A stretch of DNA of 64,000 nucleotides from Streptomyces sp. NRRL F-2580. Lineage in GTDB: Bacteria; Actinomycetota; Actinomycetes; Streptomycetales; Streptomycetaceae. Under the pieces are notes generated by a model. It had not been told where the DNA came from, ran no database searches, and worked only from the letters and a program-made list of their open reading frames with translations. Shown in pieces: positions 61,046 to 64,000 of the stretch. The stretch spans positions 40,987 to 104,986 of the forward strand of contig NZ_JOIR01000021.1 in the NCBI RefSeq assembly GCF_000720115.1, read 5' to 3'. Position 1 is the stretch's first letter, and every line of letters starts with the position of its first letter. The translations under genes and the position numbers were made by a program.

Positions 61046-63978
61046 TCGACCGCAAGGCCCTGTTGGATGACCTGAAGCAGCAGGTCAAGGCGGTCGAGGC
61101 TGATCTCGCCAAGCAGGTGAAGGTCGTATCGGAGGGTGCGAAGCTGCGCGCCGAGTACGACCGCGCCCGCACCCTGGGCCGCACGGCGGCGACGTGGAAC
61201 TCCTGGCTGGACGAGCGGATCACCCAGGTCGCGGTGGCGTGGGTATTGGGCACGGTCTTCGTCCGCTTCTGCGAGGACAACCAGCTCATCCCGGAGCCCT
61301 ACCTGACGGCCCCGGAGGCCGATCGCCGCGACCTGGCACTGGCCCGGTACGAGGCGTACGTCGAAACGGACGACGACCCGACGTTCCGCGGCTGGCTGGA
61401 GCGCGCCTTCGCGGAACTGGGCGCCGGCCAGGCGGGGCGGCTGCTGTTCGACCGCAAGCACAACCCGCTGTTCCAGATCCCGCTGTCGCACGACGGGGCG
61501 CGGGAGCTGGTCGCGTTCTGGCGTGAGCGGGACGAGGCGGGCGCGCTGGTGCACGACTTCACGGACCAGCTGAACGAGGACGGCACGGAGGGCTGGGACA
61601 CCCGCTTCCTGGGTGACCTGTACCAGGACCTGAGCGAGGCGGCACAAAAGACTTATGCGCTGCTCCAGACCCCGGAGTTCGTGGAGGAGTTCATCCTCGA
61701 CCGGACGATGAACCCGGCGGTCCGGGAGTTCGGTTACGAGGGCCTAAAGATGATCGACCCGACATGCGGGTCGGGTCACTTCGTCCTGGGCACGTTCCGG
61801 CGGCTGATACGTCTGTGGGGTGAGGGTCAGCCGGGCAAAGACCTGCACGAGCGGGTACGGGCTGCGCTGGATTCGGTTCACGGAGTGGACCTGAACCCGT
61901 TCGCCGTGGCTGTGGCTCGGTTCCGGTTGCTGGTTGCTGCGATGGCAGCGAGTGGTGTCGAGACGGTGGCGGAGGCCGCGAACCACGAGTGGCCGATCCA
62001 CCTGGCGGTGGGCGACTCGCTCATCAAGCACCGGTACCGGCAGGGCAACCTCTTCGAAGACACGGAAGCCGAAGCTGTCGACGAAGTGGCCGAGTTCAAG
62101 TACGAAACAGAGGACGTGCAGGAGCACCGGGATATTCTGCTCCAGGGCCGGTACCACGTTGTGGTGGGTAATCCGCCGTACATCACCGTGAAGGACAAGA
62201 ATCTCAACGAGTTGTACCGAGGACTGTACGACGCTTGCGCGGGCACATACGCACTCTCGGTTCCTTTTGCACAGAGGTTCTTCGAACTGGCTAGAAAGGG
62301 CGAACCGGAGAGCGGGCGCGGGTATGGCATGGTCGGCCAGATCACGGCAAACTCCTTCATGAAGCGGGAGTTCGGCGCACGCCTCATTGAGAAGTACTTC
62401 GGGCATGAGGTGGAGCTGACCGAAGTTATCGACAGCTCGGGGGCCTACATCCCTGGGCATGGGACACCAACAGTAATCCTCGTCGGCAGGCAGCGCGGCG
62501 GCAATCACCGTTCCGAGACGATTCGCACAGTACGTAGCATCCAGGGAGAGCCCGTAGCCCCCGAGAACGGCGAAGATGGGCTGGTGTGGGGTGCGATCGT
62601 GGACCAGATTGACAAGCCGGGGTCCACGAGTAAGTGGGTGTCAGTAGATGACCTGGAGCGTGGCCGTTACTTCGGCAGTCAACCATGGATTCTCGCAGCT
62701 GGCGGTCGCGAAATGGTCGAGCAGCTCGACCAGGCCAGCGTACAGCCCATGAAGCGTGCTATTGAACCTCCCATCGGCCGCGCCATCCGCGCAGGGGCGG
62801 ATGAGGCATACGTCAGACCTCTGCGCAGCACATACAAGGCCACCGCAAACCACAAAGGGCTTCGCCCTCTCGTTAATGGAGAGATTGTTCGTGACTGGGG
62901 GGCCGAATCAGAGGAAGCAATCTGGTTTCCTTATGCGGAGGAACTTCATCCAGACGGACTAAATGCCGAGCTCTGGCCGTTGCGCCGGACGCTTCAAGCC
63001 AGGCGCACTTTCCAGGGCGACATGGCAGACGCCGGCCTTGAGTGGTGGGACTACATGCAGTACACCTCGTCCGCCTACCAGACACCGCTTTCTATCACCT
63101 TTGCCGAAGTGGCCACACACAACCATTTCGCTATGGACCGAGGTGGACGTGTATTTAAGCAGACCTCTCCAGTAATTAAGCTCAACAAGGAAGCTAGTGA
63201 GAAAGAGTACCTGGGTCTACTGGGGCTGCTCAACAGCTCTACCGCTTGCTTCTGGCTCAAAATGGCCTGCCAAGACAAGCCCAGCAACGGCGTGGGGCGC
63301 GGCTTGGAGTCCGAGAAGTGGACAGTCCGATATCAGTTTAACGGCACCAACGTTGAGCGGTTGCCGCTCCCCTCTGCTTATCCCACAATTCTCGCAACGG
63401 CCCTCGACGCACTCACCCAGAAGCTCACGGCAGTTACCCCCAGCTCGCTAGCGGCTCAAACGACGCCGACCGCAACCTCCCTTCGCGAAGCCTGCGTTAC
63501 CTGGCACGCAACTCGCGCCCGGATGATTGCACTCCAGGAGGAGCTAGATTGGCATGTCTACTCCCTCTACGCCCTTCACTCTGAGGATCTACGCGTACCA
63601 GACGCGCCCGACGACCTCACCATCCCTCAGATCGCCCTCGGTGAGCGTGCTTTCGAAATCGCACTCGCACGACAGGTTGCGCACGAGGGGGTAGAGTCCG
63701 ACTGGTTCAGGCGGCACGGCTCGAGAGCTATCACCGAGATCCCTGAAAATTGGCCTACCCCATATCGTGAAATCGTCAAGCGGCGAATTGATGCCATCAA
63801 ATCATCTCGCGCGATCGGGATGATCGAGAATCCTGAGTTCAAACGACGCTGGCTTTCGGAGACCTGGGACGAACTCCAGGAGAAGGCACTCCGCTCATGG
63901 CTACTAGGCCGTGTATCGAAAGTGGATCTTGAGCTGTGGATGATCACGGTTCATGGGTCGGGGAGATCTCACGGATGA
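61042..63978 (+). pseudogene. pglX: PglX, BREX type 2 adenine-specific DNA methyltransferase, 3' end cut by an IS
   Basis: N6-adenine methyltransferase of the Pgl/BREX-2 system. Motif I is MIDPTCGSGHFVLG near residue 240 and motif IV VVVGNPPYITVKDKN near 376; a target-recognition region follows. The frame stops after 978 codons, whereas PglX proteins are usually about 1200 residues. The last about 24 codons appear to come from an inserted IS5-family-like element: a CTAG site at 63904-63907 is followed by its end, and a transposase start at 63953 overlaps out of frame. About 955 native residues remain, so the C-terminal about 20% is lost or lies beyond the element. GTG 61042 overlaps the pglW stop. 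The part after about 62100 is clearly less GC-rich than the 5' part. Confidence 0.85.
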
Positions 63979-64000
63979 ACAGTGGGCGGTGTTGGAGCCG
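63908..64000 (+). mobile_element. Left end of an IS5-family-like insertion sequence (continues beyond window)
   Basis: A transposase reading frame starts at ATG 63953 and encodes MGRGDLTDEQWAVLEP up to the edge, the typical N-terminus (LTDEQWAxLEP) of Streptomyces IS5-family transposases. The element end is placed tentatively at 63908, just after CTAG, a common IS5-type target. About 45 bp between there and the ATG would hold the left inverted repeat. The right end is not visible, so the repeat and target duplication cannot be confirmed. Confidence 0.75.

Overview
The window reads as Streptomyces or a close actinobacterial relative. GC is very high with G/C in third codon positions, GTG starts are common, genes are coupled by ATGA/GTGA overlaps, and most families are typical of Streptomyces (DUF4097-DrrAB, XRE/ImmA-IrrE/MAB_1171c/P450, a DevR/OsdR dormancy cluster, BREX-2/Pgl). 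No tRNA, rRNA or CRISPR array was seen. All calls come from reading the sequence; nothing was searched.

Layout. (1) 1-9186, minus strand: part of a non-ribosomal peptide operon, type II thioesterase -> 2277-aa NRPS (A-PCP-E-C-A*-PCP) -> second NRPS running off the left edge. The first module looks like a D-Phe initiation module; the second adenylation domain has lost key residues. (2) 9.5-12.9 kb, minus: ribbon-helix-helix protein, DUF4097 protein and DrrAB-type ABC exporter, behind a helically phased array of TGGCGCCA-like palindromes. (3) 13.1-15.8 kb, minus: a hypothetical gene and a UvrD-like helicase. (4) 16.1-19.6 kb, plus: XRE regulator, ImmA/IrrE peptidase, MAB_1171c-type membrane protein and cytochrome P450. 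(5) 19.7-21.4 kb: DUF3311 orphan, a decayed HAD phosphatase and an XRE-PPOX fusion.

(6) 21.4-32.8 kb: a hypoxia/dormancy regulon. It holds phosphoketolase, a cyclic-nucleotide-binding-fold protein, the DevR/DosR-like regulator and DevS/DosS-like haem sensor kinase (convergent), two CBS-BON proteins, an SPFH protein, a Zn alcohol dehydrogenase, a DUF5994 protein and a universal-stress-protein remnant. GGGaCC-N-GGtCCC palindromes, mostly in pairs about 21 bp apart, precede most of its transcription units and are probable DevR/OsdR boxes.

(7) 33.9-49.5 kb: a complete class I lanthipeptide cluster of planosporicin/microbisporicin type. It has immunity ABC genes, a LuxR-like regulator, a lipoprotein, a second ABC system, an anti-sigma/ECF-sigma pair, the precursor peptide, LanB, LanC, an exporter pair and a conserved unknown. 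The deduced core peptide closely resembles planosporicin as recalled, with Tyr at position 6. Three promoters share the ECF-type motif GAACC-N15-GCTAC (GATAC upstream of the sigma gene), which implies a self-amplifying sigma circuit.

(8) 49.9-64.0 kb, plus: a defence island. It contains a PD-(D/E)XK + DUF2075 helicase, an EACC1-like membrane component coupled to a caspase-SF1 helicase fusion, then BREX-2 pglW and pglX. pglX is cut short near its 3' end by the left end of an IS5-family-like element, so this BREX locus is probably inactive or switchable. The EACC1/caspase-helicase pair is the best candidate for a little-described system.
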